From: Gemmatimonadota bacterium
GTDB taxonomy: Bacteria > Latescibacterota > UBA2968 > GCA-2709665
Length of the DNA stretch: 37,491 nucleotides
Assembly: GCA_028877215.1 (NCBI GenBank)
Contig: JAPPFJ010000013.1
Coordinates: forward strand, 1 to 37,491
Reading direction: 5' to 3'
Part shown: one piece after another, positions 1 through 8,645 of the stretch
Layout: each line of letters opens with the position of its first letter
How positions within the stretch are numbered: position 1 is the first letter of the stretch
Position numbers and translations under genes: made by a program
The notes under the pieces: generated by a model
The model's database searches: none
What the model saw: only the letters and a program-made list of their open reading frames with translations
Told to the model about the DNA's origin: nothing

Positions 1-79
1 GGCAATCTATTTCCGGGACAGAACACTTGCCATTGTGGTCGAAGACAAGGCGCGCAACCGAGTCCCATCCTGCGATTCG

Positions 80-151
80 GCGAGGGCGCGCAACGCAGTA
101 TTTCGACCGCAAGGGCCGGCCGTAGCCCGGATGGGCTTTTTCAACGGGCTG
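80..151 (+). repeat. 72-bp interspersed repeat, left copy
   Basis: This segment is the reverse complement of 37420-37491 with only two mismatches in 72 positions (by eye, near repeat positions 18 and 44). It ends in TTTTTCAACGGGCTG, 24 bases before the start codon of the solute-binding protein gene, so it occupies that gene's upstream region. The similarity may extend further left, but the right copy is cut by the window end so this cannot be tested. No transposase lies next to it. It is most likely a dispersed non-coding repeat. Confidence 0.85.
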
Positions 152-175
152 ATAAGCGTCACAAGGAGGCGAATG

Positions 176-2011
176 ATGGCTAAAGTGTGCGGACTGGCGA
201 TCCTCGGGTTATTTTTCGTCTCCGCGGCCGCGGGCGAAACCCCCTGGGAGAAGGTTCAAAAAACACTATTGGATACGAGGGAAGCTCCCGCGATCGTACT
301 GGACGGAACAGAACGGGTACCAGCCATGTACGCCGGCGAAACCCGGCCGGAATACGGAGACTGGATGGTTCGCCACTTCCTGTCCGACCCGGAGAATTTC
401 AATCCATACGTTTCCAACGACTCGGGCGCTTCCACGGTACACCAGTACATCTTCGAATCGCTCCTCGAAATCGAGAACGAATCGCCGTACAGGCTCAGAG
501 GTCTGGTTGCGAAGGGACCTCCCGCCATATCCGAAGACAAGCTCACCTACACCTTCGATCTGCGGGAGGACGTCCATTTTGCCGACGGCAAGCCGCTTTC
601 CGCGGACGACGTCCTCTTCAGCATCAAGGTCATCAAGAACCCGAAAGTCCTGGCTGCCTCGCTTCGAAACTACTTCGAGGCCGTCAGCGACGTCGAACAG
701 GAGGACAGATACAGAATCAGCTTCGTCTGCAGGGAACCCTACTTCAGGAACAACATCTCCCTGGGCGCCATGGAGATTCTTCCCAAACACTTCTACGACC
801 CCGACGGCCTGCTGGATCCCGTTGACATCAGGAGTCTCATCGACGGTTCCTGGGAGAGCGGCCCTCACGCGGAGCGCGTGCAGCAGTTCGCGGAGAAGTT
901 CAACACGGGATACCATCGGAAAATGCTGGGTTCCGGCCCCTATCTCGTGGAAAACTGGGACGAAGACGTGGTCACGGGCCAGAAAGTCATACTTACCCTC
1001 AATCCCAACTACTGGGGACGGGACCGGGCCGATCTGATGCCCAAGGGCTACGTTGAGAAAGTCGTCTTCAAGATCGTGAACGACCAGGAAGCCGCGTTCA
1101 TCGAGCTCACCAACGGAAATATCGACTTCTTCGGCCTCAGACCGCTTCAGTTCAAGGACAAGAGCTGGTCCGCGAACTTTATCGAGCGATTCAAGAAGAG
1201 CGTAATCTATTCTTCGGGGTACGTTTACATCGGCTGGAACAACGCGCACCCCATCTTTCGCGACAAGCGCGTGCGCAGAGCGATGACGTATCTCACCGAC
1301 CGCGAGAGCATGGTCGTGAACCTCATGTTCGGTCTGGCGGAAACCGTTGAGAGCCCCATCCACAAATTCCGTCCGGAATACAACCACAGCCTCGAACCCC
1401 ACCCTTACGATCCCGACAGAGCGCTTGACCTTCTGGATGAGGCCGGCTGGACGGATAGCGATAACGACGGCATCCTGGACAAGGTCATCGACGGCGAGAA
1501 ACTCCCGTTCAAATTCGAATTCCTGGTCAACTCCGGGAACCAGCTCCGCAAGGACATCGCGCTGGCGCTGCAGTATGAACTGCAGGACATCGGAATCGTC
1601 TGCGAGGTGCGTGAACTGGACTGGACCATCTTTCTGGACCGGGTTGTTCGCAAGAAGGACTTCGCAGCCTGTACCCTAGGGTGGACCGGCAGCCTGAGTA
1701 CCCCCCCGGACTCCTATCAGATCTGGCATTCCTCGCAGGCAGCGGGACAGGGATCCAATTACATCGGCTTCAAGAACGACGAAGTCGACCGCATCCTGGA
1801 AACCTACCGGAGGGAATTCGATATGGACAAGAGAATCCAGCTCTACCAGCGTTTCCAGGAAATCCTTTACGAGGAGCAACCCTATACGTTTCTGTGGAAA
1901 TCCCGCAATGCGTGGTCGTACAGCAGGCGCTTTGCGGGGGACAACTGGTATGCCGGTGGCCCGGACACCCAGGAATGGTGGGTAGGCGCCTCCAACCGTT
2001 TGTACCAATAG
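176..2011 (+). CDS. ABC transporter substrate-binding protein, family 5 (peptide type)
   Basis: A 611-residue periplasmic solute-binding protein of the DppA/OppA/YejA family (SBP family 5), which would capture oligopeptides or related solutes for the permeases downstream. The ATG at 176 follows AAGGAGG (163-169) by six bases and opens a clear signal peptide (MAKVCGLAILGLFF, then an Ala-rich cleavage region). An ATG at 173 is the alternative. The reading frame continues upstream to 35, but that part lies in the 72-bp repeat and is not expected to be translated. Family features include a ligand-domain stretch with YTFDLREDVHFADGKPLS, then an IGWNN...RRAMTYLTDRE segment. An acidic DSDNDGILD loop in the C-terminal half resembles a calcium-binding loop. 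There is no lipobox, so it is probably a soluble periplasmic protein. At about 600 residues it is closer in size to YejA-type than to DppA-type proteins. Confidence 0.9.
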   Translation: MAKVCGLAILGLFFVSAAAGETPWEKVQKTLLDTREAPAIVLDGTERVPAMYAGETRPEYGDWMVRHFLSDPENFNPYVSNDSGASTVHQYIFESLLEIENESPYRLRGLVAKGPPAISEDKLTYTFDLREDVHFADGKPLSADDVLFSIKVIKNPKVLAASLRNYFEAVSDVEQEDRYRISFVCREPYFRNNISLGAMEILPKHFYDPDGLLDPVDIRSLIDGSWESGPHAERVQQFAEKFNTGYHRKMLGSGPYLVENWDEDVVTGQKVILTLNPNYWGRDRADLMPKGYVEKVVFKIVNDQEAAFIELTNGNIDFFGLRPLQFKDKSWSANFIERFKKSVIYSSGYVYIGWNNAHPIFRDKRVRRAMTYLTDRESMVVNLMFGLAETVESPIHKFRPEYNHSLEPHPYDPDRALDLLDEAGWTDSDNDGILDKVIDGEKLPFKFEFLVNSGNQLRKDIALALQYELQDIGIVCEVRELDWTIFLDRVVRKKDFAACTLGWTGSLSTPPDSYQIWHSSQAAGQGSNYIGFKNDEVDRILETYRREFDMDKRIQLYQRFQEILYEEQPYTFLWKSRNAWSYSRRFAGDNWYAGGPDTQEWWVGASNRLYQ

Positions 2012-2082
2012 GCCGGGGAGACGACCGGATCATGTTGCAATCCCCGATGAACAGACGTCGGCACGGAGAGGCTTGATAGCAG

Positions 2083-3384
2083 ATGATCCAGTACATCCTG
2101 CAGCGCAGCCTGCTGATGATCCCGACGATGATCGGCATCACCCTCATTTCCTTCCTGGTCATGCATCTCGCTCCCGGCGACCCTGTCGACTTCTTTCTCG
2201 GCGGCATGGCGGGCGAGGAAGGCATCTCGACGGAAGGGCAGTCCGATTTCGACAGAACGCGCGAGGACCTGCGCCGGCAACTCGGCCTGGACAGGCCGCT
2301 TCACGTCCAGTACCTGAGCTGGCTGTCGAGCCTGGTCCTTCACGTTGAGCCGCTCAACAACTTCGAACGCATGGGTCGGCGCGTCGATCTGTTTCTCTCG
2401 ACACTGGAACCCGCGGAAAGAAGCGAACTGGCCTCGCTCGAAAACCAGGCGCGCAAAGCCCGATTTCTTCGCAGTTTCGAGAAACATCATCCGGACGAGG
2501 CGCAGGCGCTCGTCCTTTCCTCTTTCTGGGAGGGCAAGACCGTCAAACTCGAGAACAACTACGAGTATACCGGCGCCGGCCTGCTCCTCTTTCATCTCTT
2601 CGACCGGCGCTTCGTTACGCTCAATTTCGGTCGTTCTTTCAAGGACCAGCAGCCGGTCATTTCGCATATCCTCGCGCGCGTGCCCATCACCATTGAAATC
2701 AACATCATCAGTCTGATCGTCGCCTATATCATCGGATTGCCGCTCGGTATCTGGCTGGCTGTGAAGCAGGACACCCGGACCGATCGCACGCTGACCACGG
2801 GGACCTTTATCCTCTGGTCCATGCCTTCGTTCTGGGTGGGCATGCTGCTCATCGTGTTTTTCTGCAACAAGGAGTTCTTCTACTGGTTTCCGGCCTCCGG
2901 CATCCAGTCTCTGGACGCGTCTTCCGAATGGGGATTCTGGCGACTGTTGACGGACCACGCCCATCACATGGCCATGCCGGTCCTGGCCTCGAGCTACGCC
3001 AGCTTCGCGGGTCTCTCCCGATTCATGCGAACCAGCATGCTGGAGAACCTCAGGCTGGACTACGTCCGCACGGCCCGCGCAAAGGGCCTTCCGGAAAAAG
3101 TCGTGATTCTGAAGCACGTCTTCCGCAACTCACTGATTCCCATTGTGACCATACTGGCGAATCTGCTTCCGGCCATCATCGCCGGCTCGGTCTTTATCGA
3201 GACCATCTTCACCATTCCTGGGTTGGGATATCTTGGCGTTCAATCCGTACTCGTGCGCGACTATCCCATGGTCATGGCCATTCTGACCATCGGTTCGTTC
3301 CTCTCGTTGCTGGGAATTCTTCTCGCGGACGTCCTCCTGAAAGTCGTGGACCCGCGCATCGAGTTTTCCCGCCTTCAGGGTTAA
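2083..3384 (+). CDS. peptide ABC transporter permease (DppB/YejB type) with large periplasmic insertion
   Basis: First inner-membrane permease of the peptide transporter, 433 residues. The N-terminal helix (MIQYILQRSLLMIPTMIGIT) and the motif APGDP at 30-34 are typical of DppB/YejB. The EAA loop that contacts the ATPases is visible as RTARAKGLPEKVVILKHVFRN. Family members are usually about 310-360 residues. The extra length is a charged segment at about residues 86-175, placed between helix 1 and the LNFGRSF motif, on the periplasmic side by family topology. A GGAGAGG at 2065-2071 is a slightly distant ribosome-binding site. It is separated from the second permease gene by 219 bases containing an interspersed repeat, but the pairing of the two subunits is still clear. 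Confidence 0.9.
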   Translation: MIQYILQRSLLMIPTMIGITLISFLVMHLAPGDPVDFFLGGMAGEEGISTEGQSDFDRTREDLRRQLGLDRPLHVQYLSWLSSLVLHVEPLNNFERMGRRVDLFLSTLEPAERSELASLENQARKARFLRSFEKHHPDEAQALVLSSFWEGKTVKLENNYEYTGAGLLLFHLFDRRFVTLNFGRSFKDQQPVISHILARVPITIEINIISLIVAYIIGLPLGIWLAVKQDTRTDRTLTTGTFILWSMPSFWVGMLLIVFFCNKEFFYWFPASGIQSLDASSEWGFWRLLTDHAHHMAMPVLASSYASFAGLSRFMRTSMLENLRLDYVRTARAKGLPEKVVILKHVFRNSLIPIVTILANLLPAIIAGSVFIETIFTIPGLGYLGVQSVLVRDYPMVMAILTIGSFLSLLGILLADVLLKVVDPRIEFSRLQG

Positions 3385-3458
3385 CCTCAATTCGAAAAAG
3401 GACAACAGTGAAATTGGCCACATAAAGCCTGAATGCGGGTAGACGGTAGACCAAAAGC

Positions 3459-3592
3459 GGTGAGACGGGAGCCGGTAGAGGTTAGAGATTACCTGCCTTG
3501 TGAGGATTCTCTTCGTGCCGGAGGCAAAGAGGCATAAATTGGCCGGCGAGGATATCTTCTACCGTCTTACGTCTCCCGTCTTCCCTCTCACC
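3459..3592 (+). repeat. GA/CT-bordered interspersed repeat, copy A
   Basis: A 134-bp element starting with GGTGAGACGGGAG and ending with CTTCCCTCTCACC, so its ends are imperfect inverted repeats. The core (3485-3577, from GAGATTACCTGCCTTGT through TTCGTGCCGGAGGC to TCTTCTACCGTCT) recurs with substitutions and small indels at 19976-20076. It fills most of the spacer between the two permease genes and ends 11 bases before the proposed start of the second. It looks like a small non-autonomous or REP-like element. Confidence 0.75.
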
Positions 3593-3603
3593 AGATACGC
3601 ATC

Positions 3604-4686
3604 ATGGATAAACTCATGTCCGACGCTGAAAAACGCGATCTCACAGAATCGGACGTTACAACGCCCGAACCCGAACCTGTCCAGGAGGGCCAGACCTACT
3701 CCAAACTGGTGTGGCGGCAGTTCAAAAAGAACCGGCCGGCCCTCATAAGCCTGGCGGCGATCGGCGTTCTCGCGTTCACGGCGGTGTTCGCGGATTTTCT
3801 CGCGGGCAACAAACCCTACTATATGAAATACAGGGGCAAGACCTACTTCCCCGCCTTCCGCCAGTACGCCGTTCATCTCGGGCTGGCCGACTGGCCTGCG
3901 CCGCTCAGAAGAAGGAAAAACTTCAAACGCCTGAGGTCGGAATCCGCAATATTCCCGCCCGTCCCCTACGGTCCCAGCGACGTCAACCTCAGGGACAAGT
4001 ACCAGCCGCCCGGCACAGCGCATCTTCTGGGAACGGATCGGCTGGGCCGGGACGTTCTTTCCGGGCTGATCCACGGTTCGCGATACGCACTCACCATCGG
4101 ACTGGTCTCCGTGGCGATCTCGATGATCATCGGCGTCGCCCTCGGCGCGCTGGCGGGGTATTTCGGTGGCTGGACCGACCTGGTTCTTTCGCGGCTGTTC
4201 GAACTCTGGGCTGCCATACCCACTCTCTTTCTGATTATCACGGTCGCCGCGTTCTTTCCACCGAGCCTCTTTTTCGTGATGATCATCCTCGGCTTTACCG
4301 GCTGGGTGGGTATCGCCAGGCTCACGAGGTCGCAGTTTCTGCAGGTCAGGAGTTACGACTTCGTATCCGCGGCAAAGAGTCTGGGGTATTCCAGCGGCCG
4401 CATCATGTTCATCCACATTCTGCCGAACGCAATCGCGCCTGTACTCATCCCGGCGGCGTTCGGGGTGGCGGGCGCCATTCTGGCCGAATCCGGCCTGAGC
4501 TTTCTCGGCATCGGGGTACCCGCGGAGGCCATCACCTGGGGGGCGATACTCGCGGGCGCCCGGAACAATACCGCGGCCTGGTGGCTGGTCATCGTACCCG
4601 GTTTCGCTATTTTCATCACCGTGACCCTTTACAACCTGCTGGGCGACGGCCTGCGAGACGCCCTGGACCCGAAGATGAAGGTGTGA
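3604..4686 (+). CDS. peptide ABC transporter permease (DppC/YejE type)
   Basis: Second inner-membrane permease, 360 residues. The GTDRLGRDVLSGLIHG motif (143-158) and the EAA loop SAAKSLGYSSGRIMFIHILPN are diagnostic for the DppC/OppC/YejE family. The region after helix 1 contains KPYYMKYRGKTYFPAF (about 70-85) and a long periplasmic stretch to residue 140. From memory this layout is closer to YejE (microcin C/oligopeptide type) than to DppC. The start is uncertain: no Shine-Dalgarno sequence is visible before ATG 3604, where the preceding repeat ends, and an in-frame ATG at 3616 is possible. It would form the membrane channel with the 2083-3384 product. Confidence 0.9.
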   Translation: MDKLMSDAEKRDLTESDVTTPEPEPVQEGQTYSKLVWRQFKKNRPALISLAAIGVLAFTAVFADFLAGNKPYYMKYRGKTYFPAFRQYAVHLGLADWPAPLRRRKNFKRLRSESAIFPPVPYGPSDVNLRDKYQPPGTAHLLGTDRLGRDVLSGLIHGSRYALTIGLVSVAISMIIGVALGALAGYFGGWTDLVLSRLFELWAAIPTLFLIITVAAFFPPSLFFVMIILGFTGWVGIARLTRSQFLQVRSYDFVSAAKSLGYSSGRIMFIHILPNAIAPVLIPAAFGVAGAILAESGLSFLGIGVPAEAITWGAILAGARNNTAAWWLVIVPGFAIFITVTLYNLLGDGLRDALDPKMKV

Positions 4687-4752
4687 GACCTTCACCGGCC
4701 GACGATCGCAACAGCATGCTTCGCGGCGCGCCGGTTCCGAAAACCTTAACCG

Positions 4753-5874
4753 ATGGCACATACGTACACACCGGGCCTGCGGGTCACCCGCAGCGCAACC
4801 GTTCGGAAGCGACGCCAGCTGCCGCTCTCCGGAGAGGTATTGGTTTCGGAAGGCGAATCCGTGCAGCGTGACCGGGTGGTGGCCCGGACCGAACTGCCCG
4901 GCGACGTGACCACCCTGAACCTGGTCAACAGGCTTGGCGTCACACCGGACGAACTGCCGGCCTTCATGCTCAAGAAGGAGGGTGAGCCGGTCGAGCTCGG
5001 GGAACCCGTCGCAGAAACCCGGCCGTTCATCAGCTGGTTCAAAACCACGGTGGAATCGCCGGTCACGGGCACCGTGGAGAGCGTATCGCCCGTTACCGGC
5101 CAGGTCATCCTGCGAGGGCCGCCCCGACCCGTCCAGGTCAGGGCGTACGTGGACGGCACCGTTGTGGAAACCATTCCCGGCGAAGGCGTCACAGTTGAAA
5201 CCGCCGGCGCGTTTCTTCAGGGGATTTTCGGCATTGGCGGGGAAAGCTGGGGTGCGATCCGGACACTTGCCGTCACACCCGATGAGCGGCTTCCGGCAGA
5301 CCGGATCGACGCCGCCTGTGCCGGCATGATCTGCATCGCCGGAGGCCTGGTCACCCTGGATCTCATCCGGAAAGCGCGTGAGATCGGCGCAGCCGGCCTC
5401 ATTGGCGGGGGCATCCGCGACCATGACCTGCGTAGCCTCCTCGGTTATGACCTGGGCGTGGCCATAACGGGCACGGAGGAAATCGGCCTTACCGTCGTGA
5501 TTACCGAAGGATTCGGCGACATCGCCATGGCAACAAAAACCTTCGATATCCTGAACGAGAGAAACGGCGACGAGGCCTCGATCTCTGGAGCAACCCAGAT
5601 CCGGGCCGGCGTACTTCGCCCCGAAATCATCGTTCCGGACACGGAGAGTTCAGCCGCCGTCGAGGAAGCCGTCGCCCGGGACGGCCTGTCCATCGGAGAT
5701 CCGGTCCGAACGATACGGGCGCCCTTCTTCGGAAGGACCGGTGTCGTCACCGCCCTGCCGTCCGAACTGGCGGCCGTCGAGTCGGAAATCCAGGTACGTG
5801 TTCTGGAGGTTCAATTCGAAAACGGACAACTGGCCGTAATACCCCGCGCAAACGCCGAAAGGATCGAGGCATGA
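4753..5874 (+). CDS. barrel-sandwich plus KOW-like protein, first gene of a five-gene unknown module
   Basis: A 373-residue protein with no signal peptide and no membrane helix, so probably cytoplasmic or membrane-associated through partners. Residues about 20-140 consist of short beta-strands with repeated V-x-G-E/S-V patterns (EVLVSEGESVQRD, TVESPVTGTVESVSPVTGQV), as in lipoyl/biotinyl barrel-sandwich domains. There is no lipoylatable or biotinylatable lysine motif (no MKM). Residues about 150-240 form a Gly/Ala-rich alpha/beta region. The C-terminus (about 316-370, DPVRTIRAPFFGRTGVVTAL) resembles a KOW/SH3 barrel like the end of NusG. Its stop overlaps a possible start of the next gene in an ATGA. 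It lies 66 bases after the permease gene and reads as part of the same operon. I do not know its function. Confidence 0.75.
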   Translation: MAHTYTPGLRVTRSATVRKRRQLPLSGEVLVSEGESVQRDRVVARTELPGDVTTLNLVNRLGVTPDELPAFMLKKEGEPVELGEPVAETRPFISWFKTTVESPVTGTVESVSPVTGQVILRGPPRPVQVRAYVDGTVVETIPGEGVTVETAGAFLQGIFGIGGESWGAIRTLAVTPDERLPADRIDAACAGMICIAGGLVTLDLIRKAREIGAAGLIGGGIRDHDLRSLLGYDLGVAITGTEEIGLTVVITEGFGDIAMATKTFDILNERNGDEASISGATQIRAGVLRPEIIVPDTESSAAVEEAVARDGLSIGDPVRTIRAPFFGRTGVVTALPSELAAVESEIQVRVLEVQFENGQLAVIPRANAERIEA

Positions 5875-5924
5875 TGATTTGGAGCGTCCAGGCGCGCCTG
5901 ATTGCAAACGCCGGGAGACCCGCA

Positions 5925-7106
5925 ATGGCGCATCTATTCCTCAGTTTCGTGCTTGCCTTCGCTGCCGCGCCGGCCGCCGGCGGTTCGGCGCCCACCGACG
6001 TCCGGGCCTTCGACACGCCCAGCGACCAGGGGCACAGCATCACGGTGACATGGCGCCGGCTGGATTTCCTGCCAGACAGCGCGCGATATCGCATCAGCGT
6101 CTCCGAAGAGCCGGACGGGCCCTTTCATCTGGTTGCCGAACTGGAACCCAATACGGCGCCGACGATGGCCGACGAGCCTGACACGTTCGGCAGGGGGGAG
6201 GAGAACCGCAATCATCACTTCGTCCACGTCGAATCCTACCTCAATCCGGACGGACGGAACCGGATCCGGCTCGAGAACCATCGACCCTATTTCGTTCGCC
6301 TCGGCGTCCACGGCGCGGGCCACACGGTTGTGGAAGCCCGGGCCCATGGCAACTACTTCAACTGGACCAAAAGCAACAATTTTCTTCTGGGCGCGCTGTT
6401 CTCCATTCTGATCCTCGTCTATATCCGTCTCGCCCGGCGAAAGAGTCTCTATATCAGACGGCTGGCAGGTCTGGACGCTCTGGACGAAGCCCTGGGCCGG
6501 GCAACCGAAATGGGCAAACCGGTGCTGTTCGTGCACGGTCTTCAGGACATGGGCAGCCCCTCCACCATTGCCGCCGTGAACATACTCGGCCAGGTGGCGA
6601 AGCGAACCGCCGAGTACGATACCCAGCTCAAGGTTGGCAATCGGGATCCGATTGTGATGTCCGTGAGCCAGGAAGTGGTCAAAGAGTCATGCATCGAAGC
6701 CGGAAGACCCGACGCGTTCAACCCGGACAATGTCTTTCTGGCGGCCGCGGACCAGTTCAGCTACGCGGCCGCGCTAGAGGGACTGATGGTGCGTGAGAGG
6801 CCGGCAGCCAATCTTCTGATGGGGTATTTTTACGCCGAATCCCTGCTCCTGGCGGAGACCGGCTCCACAACCGGCGCTATCCAGATCGCCGCGACCGACG
6901 CCTATACACAGCTTCCGTTCTTCATAACAACCTGCGACTATACCCTGATGGGCGAGGAACTCTACGCTGCCAGCGCCTATCTCTCCAGAGATCCCAAACT
7001 CCTGGGAAGCCTGAAGGGGCAGGACCTGGGGAAGGGTATCCTTATCCTCATGCTGGTGCTGGGTTCCCTGCTGGCCGGATTCGGCTTCTGGCCGATCCTG
7101 AGTTGA
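5925..7106 (+). CDS. DUF6754-type membrane protein with N-terminal FN3-like domain
   Basis: A 393-residue protein. The ATG at 5925 follows GGGAG (5913-5917) by seven bases and starts a signal peptide ending near APAAGG. An ATG at 5871 overlapping the previous stop is an alternative. Residues about 22-140 look like a fibronectin-III-like beta-sandwich (SITVTWRRLD...YRISVSEEPDGPF). A membrane helix at about 153-169 (FLLGALFSILILVYIRL) leads to a conserved domain (about 180-365) containing PVLFVHGLQDMGSPSTIAAVNILG and GYFYAESLLLAETG. A last helix follows at about 371-389. I recognise the middle domain as DUF6754 from memory. The topology predicts an exported beta domain and a cytoplasmic DUF domain. 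The reaction, if any, is unknown, and neighbouring genes suggest a membrane complex. Confidence 0.75.
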   Translation: MAHLFLSFVLAFAAAPAAGGSAPTDVRAFDTPSDQGHSITVTWRRLDFLPDSARYRISVSEEPDGPFHLVAELEPNTAPTMADEPDTFGRGEENRNHHFVHVESYLNPDGRNRIRLENHRPYFVRLGVHGAGHTVVEARAHGNYFNWTKSNNFLLGALFSILILVYIRLARRKSLYIRRLAGLDALDEALGRATEMGKPVLFVHGLQDMGSPSTIAAVNILGQVAKRTAEYDTQLKVGNRDPIVMSVSQEVVKESCIEAGRPDAFNPDNVFLAAADQFSYAAALEGLMVRERPAANLLMGYFYAESLLLAETGSTTGAIQIAATDAYTQLPFFITTCDYTLMGEELYAASAYLSRDPKLLGSLKGQDLGKGILILMLVLGSLLAGFGFWPILS

Positions 7107-7152
7107 CGGCAACAGCACCGCATATACGTTCAAGCCTCCGGGAGAAAATCGA

Positions 7153-7809
7153 ATGTATTTTTTGCAACGCACCCTGCCGCTACTCGTGGCCTTCGCAGCG
7201 GGCGTCATCGGCATATTCACCTATTATATTCCGGTTGGGCAGCCGGTCGAGATTACAACCTCCACCTGGTACCGGATCATTGCCGCGTTCGCCCTTTTCC
7301 TTGGCATCCACAGCCTTTTGCAGATGCACTGGCACCGGATCAGGCGCAAGCAGGCCGGATGGGCTTTCAGCGCCGTCGTGTACGTCGGTTTCATCGTTAC
7401 GATCCTGCTTGCCGTATACAACAACGGCAGCGGGCCGCTTCAGCCGCTCGCAGAGGGCGACGGTCTGGATCTGAACTGGATGTATACCCACATTCACGTG
7501 GCCGGCGGAGCCACGATGTTCTCGCTGCTCGCCTTCTTTATCGCTTCCGCCGCCTACCGCACGTTTCGGGCCCGCTCGGTCGAGGCCGTTGTTCTTCTTG
7601 TTGCCGCTCTGCTCGTTATGCTGGGCCGGGTACCCATCGGCGCACTCATCTCCGAACACCTGCCCGCTATTTCCCAGTGGCTGATGGCCACGCCGAATCT
7701 CGCCGCCCGCCGCGGCATTCTGCTGGGCGTGAGCCTCGGCGCAATCGCCACGGCACTTCGCATCATCTTCGGCATCGAACGTTCCTATCTCGGGGAGGAA
7801 GGACAATGA
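7153..7809 (+). CDS. six-helix membrane protein of the unknown module
   Basis: A 218-residue integral membrane protein starting at ATG 7153 after GGGAG (7140-7144, eight-base spacer). Hydrophobic segments lie at about residues 8-28, 41-58, 69-88, 113-135, 145-163 and 188-208. A short loop contains a histidine pair (YTHIHVAGG, about 111-119) at the edge of helix four, which could bind metal or haem. That is only a suggestion. I recognise no family. The stop overlaps the next start (ATGA at 7806-7809), so it is translationally coupled to the following gene. Confidence 0.75.
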   Translation: MYFLQRTLPLLVAFAAGVIGIFTYYIPVGQPVEITTSTWYRIIAAFALFLGIHSLLQMHWHRIRRKQAGWAFSAVVYVGFIVTILLAVYNNGSGPLQPLAEGDGLDLNWMYTHIHVAGGATMFSLLAFFIASAAYRTFRARSVEAVVLLVAALLVMLGRVPIGALISEHLPAISQWLMATPNLAARRGILLGVSLGAIATALRIIFGIERSYLGEEGQ

Positions 7810-8630
7810 TCGAACGCCTCCTGAACATCGACCGCCGCATCGTGTACATTGCCGTCTTTCTGGCTGTATGTATACCTCTGCTCATCGACTTCCAGCTGCC
7901 GATCAAGGCCACACCCAACGTACGTGCGGTTTACGATAAGGTAGAGAGCCTGGCCGGAAATCCCGATGCCGTCGCGCTCATCTCCTTCGACTACGGTCCC
8001 AGTTCGCAGCCGGAACTCCAGCCAATGGCCCTGGCTATTCTGCGCCACTGCTTCAGCCGGAACATCAGGGTTGTTGGCGTGACGCTCATTACCGAAGCAG
8101 TGGGACTCGCCATGCAGGCGTTCGAAACGGCGGCGGAGGAATACGGACGGGAAAACGGGACGGACTATGCGTTTCTCGGATTCAAGGCGGGAGGTCCGAT
8201 CCTGATCCTGAACATGGGCCAGGATCTGCACGCCGCGTTTCCGGAAGACATCCGGGGCGTCGACACGGCTGAAATGCCTCTCACCCGCAATCTGCGCTCG
8301 TTGAAGGATTTCGACTACGTGATCGACCTGGCCGCCGGGTACCCCGGCGTGGACGAGTGGATCGCATACGGGCAGGAACGTTACCGGTTTCCCCTCGGCG
8401 CGGGTTGTACCGCGGTGATGGCGCCGGATTTCTTTCCCTTCCTCCAGTCCCGGCAACTCAACGGCCTCATCGGCGGGCTCGCCGGCGCCGCGGAATACGA
8501 AGCGCTGGTGGGCAAGAGAGCCCTCGCGGTCAGCGGCATGCGTCCGCAATCCGTCGCACATATCGTCATCATCGGGTTTATCCTGCTGGGCAACGCGGTC
8601 TACTTTCTGCACCGCAGCGCGTCACGGTAG
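7806..8630 (+). CDS. double-anchored soluble-domain protein of the unknown module
   Basis: A 274-residue protein whose ATG overlaps the previous stop by four bases. Helix one (about 11-27) and a C-terminal helix (about 250-268) flank a soluble alpha/beta domain (about 40-245). The domain has a beta-strand/Gly pattern (DAVALISFDYGPSSQPELQP, YAFLGFKAGGPILILNMGQD) and a conserved-looking stretch DYVIDLAAGYPGVDEW. If residues 1-10 are cytoplasmic, the soluble domain is periplasmic. No known catalytic motif is seen. Coupling to both neighbours points to fixed stoichiometry in a complex. Confidence 0.75.
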   Translation: MIERLLNIDRRIVYIAVFLAVCIPLLIDFQLPIKATPNVRAVYDKVESLAGNPDAVALISFDYGPSSQPELQPMALAILRHCFSRNIRVVGVTLITEAVGLAMQAFETAAEEYGRENGTDYAFLGFKAGGPILILNMGQDLHAAFPEDIRGVDTAEMPLTRNLRSLKDFDYVIDLAAGYPGVDEWIAYGQERYRFPLGAGCTAVMAPDFFPFLQSRQLNGLIGGLAGAAEYEALVGKRALAVSGMRPQSVAHIVIIGFILLGNAVYFLHRSASR

Positions 8631-8645
8631 TAAGGGGCCACCGGC

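Noticed and set aside
35..175. Extension of the solute-binding protein frame upstream of 173
   Set aside because: The stretch lies in the 72-bp repeat and the signal peptide and Shine-Dalgarno sequence support a start at 173/176.
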